NCBI RefSeq assembly: GCF_900129885.1
Contig: NZ_FQXE01000006.1
Span: 212,179 to 276,178 of the forward strand
Source: Pollutimonas bauzanensis
GTDB lineage: Bacteria > Pseudomonadota > Gammaproteobacteria > Burkholderiales > Burkholderiaceae_B
Direction: 5' to 3'
Length of the DNA: 64,000 bases
The notes beneath the pieces are model-generated. The model was not told the DNA's origin and did no database searches. It saw nothing but the letters and a program-made list of their open reading frames with translations. The position numbers and the translations under genes were made by a program. Every line of letters starts with the position of its first letter. The first letter of the stretch is position 1. Of this stretch, positions 36,189 through 43,692 are shown piece by piece.

Positions 36189-37418
36189 TCAGGCGGCTGC
36201 GTCCGGGCGGAGGCTGGAAAAATGCGCCGTCAGCGCATCCACGCCGCTGCCGGCCAGTGGCACGCCGCTGAGTTTCAGGCCGGCCTCTACCGCTGCGGTC
36301 ATGGCGATCAGCGTCAAATCATTGGTATTGCCCAAATGGCCCATCCGGAACATGCGCCCCTTGAGCTTGCCCAGACCCATGCCGAGCGACAGATCGAACC
36401 GCTGGTAAACCAGTTTCCGCAGGGCATCGGCATCGACACCCGGCGGTGTGATGACGCCGGTCAAGACCGGCGAATAGCATTCGGGCTGGGCGCACTGGAT
36501 GGGCAGGCCCCACGCGGCGACGGCCGCCCGTATGCCACCCGCCCACCGTTCATGCCTGGCGAAGACCTGTTCCAGGCCTTCGTCGCGCAGCATGTCCAAC
36601 GCTTCCGATAGCCCGTAGAGCAGGTTGGTGCTGGGTGTGTACGGCCAATAGCCGGTCTGGTTGGCGGCCAGAATTTCATTCCAGGCCCAATACGCTTGCG
36701 GAAGCCTGGCGGATTTGGAAGCTTCGAGGGCCTTGGGCGAGATCGCGTTGAAGCTGATGCCGGGCGGCAGCATCAGGCCCTTCTGCGATCCGCTGACGGT
36801 GACGTCCACCCCCCATTCGTCATGCCTGTAGTCGGCGCATGCCAATCCGGAGATGCTGTCCACCATCAGCAGGGCCGGGTGGGCGGCGGCATCGATGGCG
36901 CGCCTTACCGCCGCGATATCCGAAGTGACGCCGGTCGAGGTTTCGTTGTGGACGACGCATACCGCCTTGATACGATGCGCCCGGTCGCGGCGCAGCCTGT
37001 CCTCAATGAGATCTGCCTGCACGCCTCGGCGCCAGCCCGGCGCATCGGGAAGCTGCTCATCCGCGCCGTCGTAGGCCAGCACTTCGGGTTCCAGGCCCAG
37101 GCGGGCGGCCATCTTGGCCCATAAGGAAGCAAAGTGGCCGGTTTCGAACATGAGGACCGGATCGCCCGGGCTCAGCGTATTGGCCAGGGCCGCTTCCCAG
37201 GCGCCAGTCCCGGAAGCCGGGTAAATGATAACGGGGTGCGCCGTCTTGAATATCTCGCGGATCTCCGCCAGGATATTCATGCCCAGCGCACCGAACTCGG
37301 GGCCCCGGTGGTCGATCGTCGGCAGGCTGATTGCCCGCAGGACACGGTCGGGTACGGGGCTGGGTCCGGGAATCTGCAGGAAATGATTGCCGGTGCGGTG
37401 GAAATCAAGCTTTAGCAT
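36189..37418 (-). CDS. Class V aminotransferase (serine/alanine-glyoxylate type)
   Basis: 409 residues of the PLP fold-type I, class V family. The PLP-binding Lys is in VTVSGSQKGLMLPPG (about 203), the phosphate-binding SGTGAWEAAL is at about 68-77, and the Asp stacking on the pyridine nitrogen is in MVDSISGLACADY. The sequence pattern HLGNTNDLTLIAM near the C-terminus and the substrate Arg region (GRMFRMGHLG) match serine-glyoxylate and related purine-pathway (PucG) enzymes. Cytoplasmic. In this operon it may move the amino group of an imported or amidase-released product to glyoxylate; substrate is inferred only. It lies 32 bp after the enolase-superfamily gene. Confidence 0.87.
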   Translation of the reverse strand: MLKLDFHRTGNHFLQIPGPSPVPDRVLRAISLPTIDHRGPEFGALGMNILAEIREIFKTAHPVIIYPASGTGAWEAALANTLSPGDPVLMFETGHFASLWAKMAARLGLEPEVLAYDGADEQLPDAPGWRRGVQADLIEDRLRRDRAHRIKAVCVVHNETSTGVTSDIAAVRRAIDAAAHPALLMVDSISGLACADYRHDEWGVDVTVSGSQKGLMLPPGISFNAISPKALEASKSARLPQAYWAWNEILAANQTGYWPYTPSTNLLYGLSEALDMLRDEGLEQVFARHERWAGGIRAAVAAWGLPIQCAQPECYSPVLTGVITPPGVDADALRKLVYQRFDLSLGMGLGKLKGRMFRMGHLGNTNDLTLIAMTAAVEAGLKLSGVPLAGSGVDALTAHFSSLRPDAAA

Positions 37419-37450
37419 AAGACTCTCTCATTAATGGGCCAGGCCTTGCC

Positions 37451-38626
37451 TCAGGCCGGATTCCAGCGGCGTTGGCGCGGCCGGCCGTGACCGGAGATTT
37501 CCTCGCCGGTGTCGAAGGGCAGTTCCTTCAGGACGTCCCAGTTGATGTCGGTGCCCAGGCCGGGACCTTGCGGAACGTGCAGGTAGCCGTCCTCGAACTT
37601 GATGGGGTTGGTCAGCAAGGCGTCGCGCAGCGGATTTTTCGGGCTGGGGTCCCATTCCACGTGAGCCCTGACATGAGAGGGAATGGCGGCGGCGAAATGC
37701 ACATTCGCGACCTGTCCCAGGCCGCTCAGCGTGTGCGGGGCGACCAGGATGTTGTGGGCGCTCGCAAGGTGAGCCACCTTGATGGCCTCGGAAATCCCGC
37801 CGCATTTCACTGCATCGGGCGTGATGAAATCGACGCCGCCCTGCTTGAAGAGATTGAGCACGTCGTAGCGGGAATACACATTGCCGCCGGAGGCGATGGG
37901 CACCAGGCCCGCGCGTGTCAACCGGCCGACTTCCACATGGTGGTTGGCAACGGTGAAGTCGAACGGGTCTTCCATCCAGAATGCCCCGACTTCACCCAGC
38001 CCCTTCGCCACCCGAAGCGCTTCGGGCCAACTGTAGCTGGCGTTCATGTCGATCATGACATCGACCTTCGGGCCAAGCAGTTCCCGGGCCGCGCGCACGA
38101 CCTCGATGTCGCGCTCCACGCCTGCGCCGCCGCGGACCTTGATGGCCCGGTACCCCTGGTCCGCATAGCTCTTGGCTTCCTGCAGCAATTCTTCCAGCGG
38201 CTTGTGCCCCAGCACCATGCAGCCGACGTACGCGACGACTTTTTCGACGCCGCCGCCGCCGAGCAGCCTGGCGACCGGCTGTCCGGACACTTTGCCCAGG
38301 ATGTCCCAGAGTGCGATATCGATGCCCGACATGGCGGAAACCGCCGAGGCGCCCAGGTAGACCGACCCATAATAAAGCTTTTCCCACACGCCCTGGATAT
38401 CCAGGGCGGATTCGCCCAGCGCCATCGGCGCCAGCTTTTCGTCAATGATGGCCTTCACCGCCAGCGGAGCATGTGAATGGTAGGAGGAACCGAGGCCGTA
38501 CAAACCTTCATCCGTACGCACGACGACCAGTAGTTCATCGCGTCGCGTCCCGGTCCCGATCCCGGTTTTCCAGATGACGTCGAGGGGGGAGGAGACCAGA
38601 TACGTCTCGATAGCACTGATTTTCAT
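37451..38626 (-). CDS. Mandelate racemase/muconate-lactonizing (enolase) superfamily enzyme
   Basis: 391 residues from the ATG at 38626 (AAGGAG 8 bp upstream). The N-terminal capping domain covers 1-125. The barrel has the base motif KVR (Lys163), metal ligands Asp193 (VMIDMNASYS) and Glu219 (FWMEDPF), Asp271, and His298 in APHTLSG. The third metal ligand, normally Glu in a GEN motif, is Gly248 here (PIASGGNVYS), so the metal site may be incomplete. Members are sugar-acid dehydratases, racemases or cycloisomerases. It is the first gene of the eight-gene leftward LacI-controlled operon and probably acts on its key carbon substrate. The C-terminus ends in a basic tail. Confidence 0.87.
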   Translation of the reverse strand: MKISAIETYLVSSPLDVIWKTGIGTGTRRDELLVVVRTDEGLYGLGSSYHSHAPLAVKAIIDEKLAPMALGESALDIQGVWEKLYYGSVYLGASAVSAMSGIDIALWDILGKVSGQPVARLLGGGGVEKVVAYVGCMVLGHKPLEELLQEAKSYADQGYRAIKVRGGAGVERDIEVVRAARELLGPKVDVMIDMNASYSWPEALRVAKGLGEVGAFWMEDPFDFTVANHHVEVGRLTRAGLVPIASGGNVYSRYDVLNLFKQGGVDFITPDAVKCGGISEAIKVAHLASAHNILVAPHTLSGLGQVANVHFAAAIPSHVRAHVEWDPSPKNPLRDALLTNPIKFEDGYLHVPQGPGLGTDINWDVLKELPFDTGEEISGHGRPRQRRWNPA

Positions 38627-38751
38627 CAAACACTCCTTAGTGCGGCAGCATCGATCTGCCAAGTTCTACAACGCGGCCTGTCAATCGTGGCAATCGACAT
38701 TGCCCTGCGTTCCCAGCCCGCCGCGATCGGCTGTAGCGCTGATAAATACAT

Positions 38752-38802
38752 AAGACAACGTTGTCTTTGGTAAAGATAACGTTGTCTATAGTGCTTTGTC
38801 AA
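38752..38802 (-). promoter_or_regulatory. Promoter with two LacI-type operators (right)
   Basis: Reading leftward: TTGACA (38802-38797), 17-18 bp, then TTATCTT as -10. Operator A at 38773-38788 (AAGATAACGTTGTCTA on the plus strand) covers the -10. Operator B at 38752-38767 is a perfect palindrome, AAGACAACGTTGTCTT. Centres are 21 bp apart, as at 27.05 kb. Confidence 0.82.
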
Positions 38803-39504
38803 GCAACTTCGGGATAAGATATTTCCGAGAATCGACTGCGTTGGCCCGCTCAGCCAGCCGCCGGCAAGCCACTTCGCCAAAAGCGGCGTAACGGTCTCGG
38901 CGTTGCCGAGCACGGCTTTCGTTTGGAATTCACTCTGGGGCGGCGCCTATGCCGAGCAGGGTGCGGCTTGGATTGCGCAGGGTCACGTTAGGATGGGTGC
39001 CCAGGAACACACGGTGTTGCGTGGCTTGCCAGCAGTAGCGAAAGAGCCTCGACTTTCGGCCTCGCGCCGAGACAGTCGGGAACGAACTTGAAACATCCAT
39101 GCGCATCACAATCCAAGCATGGATAAGCTGGCAGCGAGTTCCGGCGCCATGTGCCGGCGGCTGGACGTGGCACTGCAAGTCAAAGTCGCGGGGCAGCGAA
39201 TATAAATATATTGCGGGACAGCTGACACGGCGTCCTGAGGCTTTGCCGCCGGATCTTATGCTCTGTCATCGCAACAACTACGATATGCGATTCCGCAGCA
39301 GAATATCTGTCTTACCCTGATGTCAGGGCAAGAGGACTGCCTACTGCTAGGCGGTGGATATCCCCGGACTAGAGGAAGCGGCCTGCCCGACCGTCCGGAA
39401 TCGAGTAGCGGTCCCTGCAAGGTGGCGTTGCTCGCCAATATCCGCAAAGGCATACCGTGATATCGCCTAGTTTCTGAAGGAGGCATGATCATGGACATGA
39501 ATTC
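38803..39504. other. Intergenic stretch, no gene seen
   Basis: About 700 bp to the right of the LacI promoter. Short frames on both strands lack ribosome sites or family resemblance. It contains the repeated sequence at 39178-39250 and runs up to the tRNA-Gly repeat at 39505. Confidence 0.5.
39178..39250. repeat. 73-bp dispersed repeat, copy 1
   Basis: Begins AGTCAAAGTCGCGGGGCA and aligns over about 73 bp with 54054-54125 at roughly three-quarters identity with one gap. It is probably the end of an insertion sequence or island terminus. It starts just left of the tRNA-Gly repeat here and just after the IS66 end in the other copy. Confidence 0.5.
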
Positions 39505-39522
39505 TGGAGCGGGAAACGAGAC
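39505..39522 (-). other. tRNA-Gly 3'-end repeat, ICE-type attachment sequence
   Basis: TGGAGCGGGAAACGAGAC is the reverse complement of GTCTCGTTTCCCGCTCCA, the 18-bp end of tRNA-Gly that ICEclc-type integrases use. No tRNA body follows on its right. A second copy in the same orientation with one mismatch lies at 56086-56103. Confidence 0.8.
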
Positions 39523-39632
39523 TTGCATCAGGCCTGCATCATGTTGATATTGAACAGGTTGTTGTTTTCTAAATGGGAATTCAGCCTTGATTTTGGCCTT
39601 GATCCAGGTGGTAGTGGCTGGCGATTGTGGAT

Positions 39633-39691
39633 TGTAGCCACTAAGCATCAAAAATAGCTGATATTGATTATTTTGATGCTTGTTGGCTACA
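39633..39691. promoter_or_regulatory. Long inverted repeat upstream of hipBA
   Basis: Arms of 21 bp at 39633-39653 and 39671-39691 match at 19 positions (left arm begins TGTAGCCA, right arm ends TGGCTACA) around a 17-nt loop. A competing pair, TAGTGGCT (39612-39619) with AGCCACTA (39636-39643), shares the left arm. It lies about 125 bp before hipB and may be an operator or RNA switch. Confidence 0.5.
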
Positions 39692-39815
39692 AAACTCTCT
39701 TTTGTGAGCTCTTTTCATCTTGAAGCAAGGTATTTTGGATGCAACGCTTGCTGTGATGTGCCTTGTGAGATACATTTTGGCTGTAGAAGCTAAATCTTGA
39801 TGCCTGGGGGACACA

Positions 39816-40079
39816 TTGACAACACTAGCTGACGTTGCAGACTTGCTGCGTAGCGTGCGCAGGGAAGCCGGCCTGAGCCAGGAGGCCCTGGCCCGACGCG
39901 CCGGGGTCTCCCGCACGACCGTTGCCCGTATGGAGACGCTTGCCAAAGGCGATATGAGCGTTTCCGTATTGCTGCGATTGCTGGAAGCCGCAGGCTACGA
40001 CCTCAAGCCCGTCAAACAGGGCCACGTCCGGACTGTCGAGGATATCCTGGCCGAGCAGCGGCGGGGCGACGGGCCATGA
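39816..40079 (+). CDS. hipB: HipB-like XRE antitoxin
   Basis: 87 residues starting with TTG, with GGGGGA just upstream. The helix-turn-helix is LLRSVRREAGLSQEALARRAGVSRTTVARMETL (about 9-41). A short C-terminal tail follows. Its stop overlaps the hipA start (ATGA). HipB proteins bind and inhibit HipA and repress the operon by binding palindromic operators. The usual TATCC-N8-GGATA operator of E. coli is not seen; the long inverted repeat upstream may take that role. Confidence 0.85.
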   Translation: MTTLADVADLLRSVRREAGLSQEALARRAGVSRTTVARMETLAKGDMSVSVLLRLLEAAGYDLKPVKQGHVRTVEDILAEQRRGDGP

Positions 40080-41422
40080 AACTCGACGTGCACGTGTGTG
40101 GAAGGACAGTCGCCAAGCTCTATCGGGAGCGCGACGAGTATGTCCTGAACTATCTGCCGGATACCGCTTCAACGGACTTCGTCAGCCTGACGATGCCGGT
40201 GCGCGCGGAACCCTGGCGCTGGCCGCGGGACCTCCATCCCTTCTTTCGCCAGAACCTGCCCGAAGGCTATTTGCTGAGTATCATCCGAGAAGAGTTCGGA
40301 CCGCTGCTGGATGGCACGGATCTGTCTCTGCTCGCTGTTGTCGGCGGGATGGGGATTGGACGTGTCACCGTCACGCCTGAAGGCGGGGCGCCTGGCGCGG
40401 ACATGGAGCCGCTGCAGATTGAGTCTTTGCTCAAAGCCGAGAACACCACAGCGCACTTCGCAGGCCTGGTGCGTCGATATGCCCGCGCATCCATTTCCGG
40501 CATGGTGCCCAAGTTCATTGCGCCGGAAGAGAATGCGGACGAGTCTGCGCATGTGCTGGGTAAGCCCACATTGCGCACCAGCCGCCACATCATCAAAGGC
40601 TCGGATGACAGCACGCCTTATCTCGGGTTCAATGAGTTCTACACCATGCGAGTGCTGGAACGCCTGAACGTTGTGCCAGTGGCCAGGACGCGGATGTCGG
40701 AAGACGGGCGTGTCCTGGTCGTGGATCGGTTTGACGTGGATGCGCGGGGTGTCGTCATGCATGGGGTCGAAGATGCCTGCGGCTTGTTGGGGCTGCCGCC
40801 CCACGAGAAATATGCAACGACGACCGAGCGTGTGCTGAATGCCACACGGGTCTATGTGCCTGCTGCGGCTATGCGGGCGCAACTGGAGCAGTTCGGCTGG
40901 CACTTGCTGACCAACTATGTCGTGCGCAATGCCGATTGCCATGCCAAGAGCATCGCGCTGTATTACACCGGCCTGAAGGATGTAGCCTATACGCCGGTCT
41001 ATGACGTCGTTACTACGCAGGCCTATCCTCGCTATGCCGCCAATCCGCCGGGGTTGCCGGTTGATGGGCGACAAACCTGGGCGGTGGGGAAAACCTTGGA
41101 ACGGTTCTTCAAGGCTAGGTTAGGCATTGCGCCGAAGCAGTATGCGGAGATGGTGGAGCGCTTATGCGAATCGGCGGTTGAGGTCGGGCAGGAGGTGATC
41201 GAGGCTGCCAGGAATGAGCCTCGCTGGCATACCGTTGCCAAGCAGATGGTACATGCCTGGAACGATGGGATGGCGTCGTTGCGGAGTTCGAAGAGCTTGG
41301 TTGCCTTTAGAAGGCTGGATGAGGCGATTGCTCAGGCGGGATTTTCGGAGTCCAAAAGGGTGGAAAGTGGGCGAGAGGTGATTGGGCGGTCTGAGTTGTT
41401 GGGTAGGCCGCGTAAGCGGTAG
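40076..41422 (+). CDS. hipA: HipA-family serine/threonine kinase toxin
   Basis: 448 residues, normal HipA length. N-terminal subdomain 1 has FFRQNLPEGYLLSIIREEFG (about 61-80). The Gly-rich loop region is SISGMVPKF (about 139-147). The catalytic Asp is in NYVVRNADCHAKSIALYY (about 279-296), followed by the metal-binding Asp of PVYDVVTTQAYP (about 306-317). HipA phosphorylates glutamyl-tRNA synthetase in E. coli and causes growth arrest. All catalytic residues seem intact. The C-terminal 40 residues are Lys/Arg/Ser rich. It is translationally coupled to hipB. Confidence 0.88.
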   Translation: MKLDVHVCGRTVAKLYRERDEYVLNYLPDTASTDFVSLTMPVRAEPWRWPRDLHPFFRQNLPEGYLLSIIREEFGPLLDGTDLSLLAVVGGMGIGRVTVTPEGGAPGADMEPLQIESLLKAENTTAHFAGLVRRYARASISGMVPKFIAPEENADESAHVLGKPTLRTSRHIIKGSDDSTPYLGFNEFYTMRVLERLNVVPVARTRMSEDGRVLVVDRFDVDARGVVMHGVEDACGLLGLPPHEKYATTTERVLNATRVYVPAAAMRAQLEQFGWHLLTNYVVRNADCHAKSIALYYTGLKDVAYTPVYDVVTTQAYPRYAANPPGLPVDGRQTWAVGKTLERFFKARLGIAPKQYAEMVERLCESAVEVGQEVIEAARNEPRWHTVAKQMVHAWNDGMASLRSSKSLVAFRRLDEAIAQAGFSESKRVESGREVIGRSELLGRPRKR

Positions 41423-41512
41423 GGGCGGCCTGAGATCTATGGACCTAGGGCCTGTTCACACATTTTCAGTCCATCAACGACAAAAAACGAAAGTGAAGCC
41501 GAGGAATAGCAC

Positions 41513-42430
41513 ATGCATCAAATACCCTCATCCTCTTCAAATTCTGAAAAATCTGAATCAAAGCACAGCGGTAGGTGGTGGCTCAACAGACTCGGGGGAG
41601 GAGGTATTGCGCTTGTTTTGTGGCTGGCCTTTACTCAAGCGATTCCTGCAGTGCAACCGGCAATGCAGCTATATCAAGAACTGTTGGGCTGGTTCCAACG
41701 CGACAGCAAGAGCTCCAATCCCACGTCTGTAGCTAATACTGAATCGCCAAGCATCAGTGTCGAGCCGCCTGCCAATAGTGATATTTCCAAAAAAGATGCC
41801 TCGGTGCGGCATGTCAGGTCATTGTCCATTAGCAATGGAACTACTCGCGAATATATTGTAGAGATGCTAGGCCCCCCGGTTGCAAGACAAGACTGCGGGA
41901 CAGCGCAAGCCGCTTCTGAAATCTACAGCTTTCCTGATCGTTATTTACAACTTGTCTACGATGCGAAAAATATTTTGCGGTTCTATTCCATAACTTTGCG
42001 TAGCCACGAAGCTGATGTTGAAATTCCCGTCTTAAATCGTCGGCTTGGAGGTTTTGCGTTCTTGGGACTGGAGAAAGATCTGAGCGATGGCTTCGTTCTC
42101 GCTCACTATCTAGGGTCTAAATATTTTGAATATTCAGAAGGCTATTATCTGGCAAATCCGGGGAATTATCGGACACTCTATCTTGGCGTTCATGCTGCTG
42201 GTGCAGATTTAACACCAGGATGTGTCGATGTCGTGTTCCCTGATTCGGATGAAGACAGGATGCGGGTAAGGCGAAATTATCCCAACACCTTCGGTTTGGG
42301 AGGAGGGCTAGTTGGCCCATCATTGGATAATTTGGTCGAGGATTGTGGCCTTGGCGTTGAGTACTTTAGTACGCGCAACTTACCCGACAATCAGACGGTC
42401 GTGACATTTGCCAAAGATGCATTTGGATAA
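41513..42430 (+). CDS. Single-pass membrane protein of unknown function
   Basis: 305 residues, with GAGGAA 8 bp before the ATG. The N-terminal 20 residues are Ser-rich, one membrane helix lies at about 28-47 (GGGGIALVLWLAFTQAIPA), a Ser/Pro-rich linker runs to 90, and a globular domain fills 95-305. That domain starts SISNGTTREYIVEMLGPP, resembling the start of small beta/alpha domains that monitor a ligand in island-borne proteins, and contains several Gly/Tyr pairs (YFEYSEGYYLANPGNY). Lower GC than neighbours and placement after hipBA suggest recent acquisition. No family is confidently recognised. Confidence 0.6.
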   Translation: MHQIPSSSSNSEKSESKHSGRWWLNRLGGGGIALVLWLAFTQAIPAVQPAMQLYQELLGWFQRDSKSSNPTSVANTESPSISVEPPANSDISKKDASVRHVRSLSISNGTTREYIVEMLGPPVARQDCGTAQAASEIYSFPDRYLQLVYDAKNILRFYSITLRSHEADVEIPVLNRRLGGFAFLGLEKDLSDGFVLAHYLGSKYFEYSEGYYLANPGNYRTLYLGVHAAGADLTPGCVDVVFPDSDEDRMRVRRNYPNTFGLGGGLVGPSLDNLVEDCGLGVEYFSTRNLPDNQTVVTFAKDAFG

Positions 42431-42540
42431 GACGAGTTTGATGTGTGCCTTAGCCTGTTTGCAGGCGAGCGCCATATCCGTGGTAAGTGGGGGTGCGTCA
42501 TCTGCGCGACGCTCACACAGGCATTTGTACCGGCCCATAT

Positions 42541-42690
42541 TGGACTTCCCCCGAAACGGTGGACAACTCAGTGCCTCACGGCGGCGGCGCTTTCAAACGC
42601 CTCAGAACCACCCGGCCTAAATGACTGTGGTGCCGTTGTCGATTGTAGAAGACCTCGATGTAGTCGAACATATCGGTCAATCACCGGGCG
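42541..42690 (-). pseudogene. IS3-family transposase 3' fragment with terminal repeat
   Basis: Reading leftward from about 42690, codons give DYIEVFYNRQRHHSHLG, the conserved end of the IS3-family OrfB integrase core. A one-base shift then leads into SEAFESAAA and a stop. The following bases GGACTTCCCCCGAAACGG (42542-42559) look like the terminal inverted repeat of such elements. The rest of the element is missing. Confidence 0.6.
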
Positions 42691-42836
42691 TACTTGGACG
42701 CCCCCGTTTGTCAAGCTTCCAGTTCGTCGTAGCAAGGTAGGAAGATTGCACCCGTACATTCGGACTTTGCTTGCAAGATTAAGCTTGCTGTCCCTGATGG
42801 GTTTTGCCGGTCGGCGCCCCAATCGCTTACACGCAC

Positions 42837-43031
42837 TCACGGTGCCTCGTCCGGCGAGGGTATGCCAATGTCATCGATAGCTGTCCGTCGGGGGTGATCC
42901 TTGAGCTTCTCTCTAACTTCATCCAAGGCGCGCATCTGCTGACGCAGTCGCTCGATCTTGTCTTGAAGTCGGTGGGTCCTGGCCTCGATCTCTGCGGGCT
43001 GCGTTCGGTCCGCCGTGTCGAGCGCCACCAA
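42837..43031 (-). pseudogene. Transposase-linker fragment
   Basis: A 64-codon stretch rich in Arg/Glu/Gln helices, ending LDEVREKLKDHP, then after a one-base shift DGQLSMT. This resembles the linker before the catalytic block of IS1182-type transposases (pattern HPDGQISLTDPDARSM). No catalytic residues are present. Assignment is tentative. Confidence 0.35.
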
Positions 43032-43487
43032 CGCCGAGATCGGCTCCGCTCTTATCGATCACCCCGACGTCGCCAAGGTGACGTTCACGGGTTCAGACGC
43101 CACCGGCACAAAGATTTATGCCCAGGCGGCAAAGGGCATGAAACGTGTGTCTCTGGAGCTGGGAGGCAAGTCGCCGAATATCGTTTTCGATGACTGCGAT
43201 ATGGCGGCTGCGGCATCGGGCGTGGTTTCGGGTATTTTTGCCGCGACCGGGCAGACCTGCATCGCTGGTTCTCGCCTGCAGGTCCAGTATTCGATCAAGG
43301 AAGAGTTCAGCCAGCGGCTGGTCGAGCTAAGCGCGTCAGCTACATGATGCCGTTTGGCGGCATGATGCATTCTGGCATTGGGCGGGAAAGCGGCATGGAA
43401 TCCATCCAGCAGTTCCTGGAAACCAAGAGCACCTGGATCTTCTATGCTGCGGGCGGCGCTGCGGCCAATCCATTTATCTTGCGCTGA
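43016..43487 (+). pseudogene. Aldehyde dehydrogenase remnant with internal deletion
   Basis: Part one (43016-43335) encodes HPDVAKVTFTGSDATG, then SLELGGKSPNIVFDD (catalytic Glu) and FAATGQTCIAGSRL (catalytic Cys). It then jumps, in another frame, to the C-terminal PFGGMMHSGIGRESG ending IFYAAGGAAANPFILR before the stop at 43487. The N-terminal 200 residues and roughly 140 residues after the Cys are gone. It cannot make a working enzyme. Confidence 0.75.
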
Positions 43488-43513
43488 CTGTACTTTTTCG
43501 GCGGCTTACCTCG

Positions 43514-43623
43514 ATCGAGCCGAAAGGCGCCGTAATGAGTTTTATCAAAAGCCTGGCTTTGGAACTGGCACCGCGTACGCTCGCCAAGGCCGCCTTGGGC
43601 CCAGATGCCATGCTCGCATCGTG
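43514..43623 (+). pseudogene. Short-chain dehydrogenase fragment
   Basis: The bases read KGAVMSFIKSLALELAPRTLA, which matches the helix after the catalytic Tyr-Lys of short-chain dehydrogenases (SKGAV-SFTKSLALELAPRGIRVN). The reading runs to a stop at about 43623. Only this 35-codon piece remains. Confidence 0.45.
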
Positions 43624-43692
43624 AGTTCGCCATATTTTCTTTCGAATGGCACCGTTGGTTCGCCGCGATGGTAGGCAGGGGCGGCTGGCCTG

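Noticed and set aside
38752-38788. Tandem palindromes read as a terminator
   Set aside because: They lack a T-tract, overlap a promoter -10 and match the operator pair at 27063-27099, so operators explain them better.
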